From: Pseudosulfitobacter koreensis
GTDB lineage: Bacteria > Pseudomonadota > Alphaproteobacteria > Rhodobacterales > Rhodobacteraceae
Assembly: GCF_024733015.1 (NCBI RefSeq)
Contig: NZ_JANKJG010000004.1
Coordinates: forward strand, 186,001-250,000
Length of the DNA: 64,000 nucleotides
Direction of reading: 5' to 3'
The position numbers and the translations under genes are program-made. The notes under the pieces were generated by a model. That model saw only the letters and a program-made list of their open reading frames with translations. It was not told the origin of the DNA and made no database searches. Of the stretch, positions 61,622 to 64,000 are shown piece after piece; the stretch's first letter is position 1, and every line of letters starts with the position of its first letter.

Positions 61622-62881
61622 ATGGTCGAACACATCCCGCTGGAACTGCCCGAAAATCCCCGTCTTGCGGGCAACATCACCCATTTCGCCCGTGCCCTGC
61701 GCCGCGCCGGTCTGCCCATCGGTCCGGGCCGGGTGATCGACGCCATCCGCGCGGTCGAGGTGGCAGGCTTCACCGAGCGGCGCGATTTCTACTGGACCCT
61801 GCACGCCTGTTTCGTGAACCGCCCCGAACATCGTCTGATCTTTCGCCAGATCTTTCGGCTCTACTGGCGCGATCCGCGCTATCTCGAACACATGATGGCC
61901 GCGATGCTGCCCGCGATCCGGGGCGTTCAGGAAGAACGCGCCGGGCAGGCGGGCGAAAAACGCGCCGCCGAGGCCTTGCTCGACGGCGCCGAAGCGCCTG
62001 ATTTCGATGTCCAGCAAGACGAGGACGAGGGCGAGACCCAGATCGAGATCGACGCCAGCTTCACCACCTCCTCCGAGGAAAAGCTGAAGACGCTGGATTT
62101 CGAACAGATGAGCACCGCCGAAATGGCCCAGGCCAAGCGGATGCTGGCGCGGATGCGGCTGCCGGTTGATCCGATGCCCACCCGCCGGATGCAGCCCTCC
62201 CTGCGCGGCGGCGTCGATCCTGCAAAAACCCTGCGCGCCGCCATGCGCACCGGTGGCGATATCCGCAGCATCGCCCGCCGCGCGCCGCGCACGCGCTGGC
62301 CCAATCTGGTGGTGCTGTGCGACATATCCGGCTCGATGAGCCAGTATTCCCGCGTCGTCCTGCATTTCCTGCACGCGGTCAGCAATGCCAAGGGGGCAGG
62401 CTGGGCGAAGGTCCACGCCTTCACCTTCGGCACGCGGCTGACCAACATCACCCGCCATCTGGACCACCGTGACGTTGACGCAGCCCTCGCCGCCGCCGGG
62501 GCCGAAGCGCAGGATTGGGAAGGCGGCACCCGCATCGGAGAATGTATCGAGACCTTCAACCGCGACTGGTCGCGCCGCGTGCTGGGGCAGGGGGCTGTGG
62601 TCCTGCTGATCACCGACGGTCTCGACCGTGGCGCGCCCGAGGTGCTTGCCAGGCAGATGCAGCGGCTGCACCTGTCAGCCAAGCGGCTGATCTGGCTCAA
62701 CCCCTTGCTGCGCTGGGATGAATTCGCCCCCAAGGCGCGCGGCATCGCGGCGATGCTGCCCCACGTCGACAGCTTCCGCGCCGGTCACTCGATCGCCTCG
62801 CTCGAAGAACTGGCCCAAGTGATCTCGCGCAAGGACGACGTCGGCGAAAAGGCCCGCCTGATGGGGCTGATCGGGAGGTAG
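61622..62881 (+). CDS. VWA domain protein, CoxE family
   Basis: 419 residues. An N-terminal helical region (about 1-110), an acidic linker (120-150), and from about 228 a von Willebrand A domain with MIDAS motif DISGS (234-238) and later LLITDGLDRG. It forms a pair with the MoxR/CoxD ATPase 59 bases upstream. No CO dehydrogenase genes are in the window, so the client enzyme is unknown. The last codons repeat CTGATNGGG, as does the following DNA. Confidence 0.9.
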   Translation: MVEHIPLELPENPRLAGNITHFARALRRAGLPIGPGRVIDAIRAVEVAGFTERRDFYWTLHACFVNRPEHRLIFRQIFRLYWRDPRYLEHMMAAMLPAIRGVQEERAGQAGEKRAAEALLDGAEAPDFDVQQDEDEGETQIEIDASFTTSSEEKLKTLDFEQMSTAEMAQAKRMLARMRLPVDPMPTRRMQPSLRGGVDPAKTLRAAMRTGGDIRSIARRAPRTRWPNLVVLCDISGSMSQYSRVVLHFLHAVSNAKGAGWAKVHAFTFGTRLTNITRHLDHRDVDAALAAAGAEAQDWEGGTRIGECIETFNRDWSRRVLGQGAVVLLITDGLDRGAPEVLARQMQRLHLSAKRLIWLNPLLRWDEFAPKARGIAAMLPHVDSFRAGHSIASLEELAQVISRKDDVGEKARLMGLIGR

Positions 62882-62885
62882 CTGT

Positions 62886-62918
62886 CTGATAGGGCGCTGA
62901 TAGGGCGCTGATAAGGCG
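62886..62918 (+). repeat. three tandem 11-bp repeats after the VWA gene
   Basis: CTGATAGGGCG twice, then CTGATAAGGCG. Similar CTGATGGGG and CTGATCGGG occur at 62858 and 62867 in the last codons of the VWA gene, so the array seems to have grown from the gene end. Confidence 0.75.
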
Positions 62919-62947
62919 GAGACGAGGCCGAAGCCCCGCCACCAGGA

Positions 62948-64000
62948 TCACGCGACCGCAGCCGCAAAGCTGCTGCGGTAAACCTGTGCCAGATCGGCCA
63001 GCGGGGCCGATACAGACCCGAACCGCACCTGATCGCCACCGAACTTGCCGACCGAAATCAGCGGCACGCCCGCCTGACCTGCGGCTGTCATCAGCGCTTC
63101 TGCCTGATCAAAGTTGCAGGCGATCAGGTAACGCGCCTGATCCTCGCCAAACAGCGTCGGCGTGTCGGATGCGTCCAGCGTGACGCCCACGCCGGTCTTC
63201 TCCGCCAGCTCGAACGCCGCCAGCGCCAGCCCGCCATCGCTCAGATCGGTGCAGGCAGTGACCAGCGCGCGGTTGTCGCGGATGAACTGCCCGTGTTTCG
63301 CCTCGGCCTCCAGATCCACATGCGGCGCATCGCCCTCGACGCGGTGGAACACTTCCGCCAGCAGCGCCGATTGCCCCAGATGCCCGGTGGTCTCCCCCAA
63401 AAGCAATGCAACATGGCCGTCGCGCACGGTGCAGCCGATGATGTCGTCGGGATGGTCGATGATGCCCACGGCCCCGATGGTCGGCGTCGGCAGGATGCCC
63501 TTGCCGTCGGTCTCGTTATAAAGCGACACGTTGCCCGACACGATCGGCATATCCAGCGCCGCAACCGCTTCGCCGATGCCTTTGATCGCGCCCACGAACT
63601 GGCCCATGATCTCGGGCTTTTCGGGGTTGCCAAAGTTCAGGTTGTCCGTCGCAGCCAAGGGCTTGGCCCCCACGGCGCAGAGGTTGCGATAGGCTTCCGC
63701 CACCGCCTGCCTGCCGCCCATACCCGGGTTCGCCTTGACGTATCGCGGTGTCACGTCGCTGGTGAACGCCAGTGACTTGTCGGTGCCATGCACCCGCACG
63801 ATGCCCGCGCCCAGTCCCGGCGTGCGGGCACTGTCGGCCATGACCATCGTGTCGTATTGCTCGTAAACCCACTGCTTGCCCGCATAGTTGGGCGATGCCA
63901 GCAGCGCGCGCAAACCGTCGATCGGATCGACACCGGGCACATCGGACAGCGGCTCTGCCGCGGGCGTCTCGACCCAGGGGCGGTCGTATTCGGGCGCGGA
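62948..64000 (-). CDS. purL: phosphoribosylformylglycinamidine synthase subunit II, C-terminal part (partial)
   Basis: The last ~350 residues of PurL; the gene continues beyond the right edge. Segments [60 protein letters not shown], and [18 protein letters not shown] are typical. It makes formylglycinamidine ribonucleotide in purine synthesis, with PurQ and PurS in this group of bacteria. Convergent with the VWA gene. Confidence 0.94.
   Translation of the reverse strand, partial: SAPEYDRPWVETPAAEPLSDVPGVDPIDGLRALLASPNYAGKQWVYEQYDTMVMADSARTPGLGAGIVRVHGTDKSLAFTSDVTPRYVKANPGMGGRQAVAEAYRNLCAVGAKPLAATDNLNFGNPEKPEIMGQFVGAIKGIGEAVAALDMPIVSGNVSLYNETDGKGILPTPTIGAVGIIDHPDDIIGCTVRDGHVALLLGETTGHLGQSALLAEVFHRVEGDAPHVDLEAEAKHGQFIRDNRALVTACTDLSDGGLALAAFELAEKTGVGVTLDASDTPTLFGEDQARYLIACNFDQAEALMTAAGQAGVPLISVGKFGGDQVRFGSVSAPLADLAQVYRSSFAAAVA

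Overview
The window reads as chromosomal DNA of an alphaproteobacterium of the order Rhodobacterales, most likely the Roseobacter group. This rests on the strongly GC-rich third codon positions, a 14-gene nuo operon padded with small unknown genes (a layout described for Rhodobacter and Paracoccus), a leucine-degradation cluster, Hint-domain proteins and Lin0512-family proteins. The genus cannot be fixed from the sequence alone. Nearly everything is core metabolism. No phage, transposase, CRISPR array, rRNA or tRNA gene was recognised.

Layout. 1-2106 (+): end of a leucine/isovalerate operon (methylcrotonyl-CoA carboxylase alpha subunit, HMG-CoA lyase, methylglutaconyl-CoA hydratase). 2387-25177 (+): a small membrane protein, then nuoA to nuoN with nine to ten extra genes between the subunits, running into birA, coaX and RNase J and closing at a strong terminator. 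25263-32120: osmC (+), then a leftward set with a DEAD-box helicase, two paralogous glycosyltransferases, prfC and a Hint protein. 32273-37542 (+): an SDR, an AlkC-like DNA repair protein, then a compact set of SSS-type symporter, lone ABC ATPase and two Lin0512 proteins. 37602-40913: a WYL-type regulator (-), then tatABC and a DUF815 ATPase (+). 40910-54433 (-): a Hint protein, nlpD-pcm-surE, small genes, purF-cvpA-radA, membrane proteins, mlaF-mlaE and alr. 54939-55934 (+): a class III nucleotide cyclase set between alr and dnaB. 55999-60407 (-): dnaB, pyrE, pyrC and a degenerate alpha/beta-hydrolase-like protein. 60651-62881 (+): a MoxR/CoxD ATPase and a CoxE VWA protein. The 3' part of purL (-) runs off the right edge.

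How the genes fit together. The nuo genes encode respiratory complex I. The interposed genes are probably co-transcribed with it because of their short or negative spacing, so assembly or accessory roles are plausible but unproven. NuoE carries an extra C-terminal helix-hairpin-helix-type domain, and the next gene carries a membrane-anchored copy of the same domain. purF, purL, pyrE and pyrC cover nucleotide synthesis; dnaB and radA, DNA replication and repair; tatABC, mlaEF, alr and nlpD, the cell envelope.

Non-coding highlights. There are eight copies of an intergenic repeat family (GC hairpins followed by a conserved AT-richer end) and several short tandem repeats that start at gene ends (29 bp x3 after nuoB, 26 bp x3 after the gene at 45749, 11 bp x3 after the VWA gene). 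A cluster of four small perfect hairpins lies next to the cyclase gene, and perfect inverted repeats precede a Hint gene and the WYL regulator. No clear new defence or mobile system was found. The best candidates for undescribed biology are the complex I accessory genes, the symporter/ABC ATPase/Lin0512 set and the repeat family.
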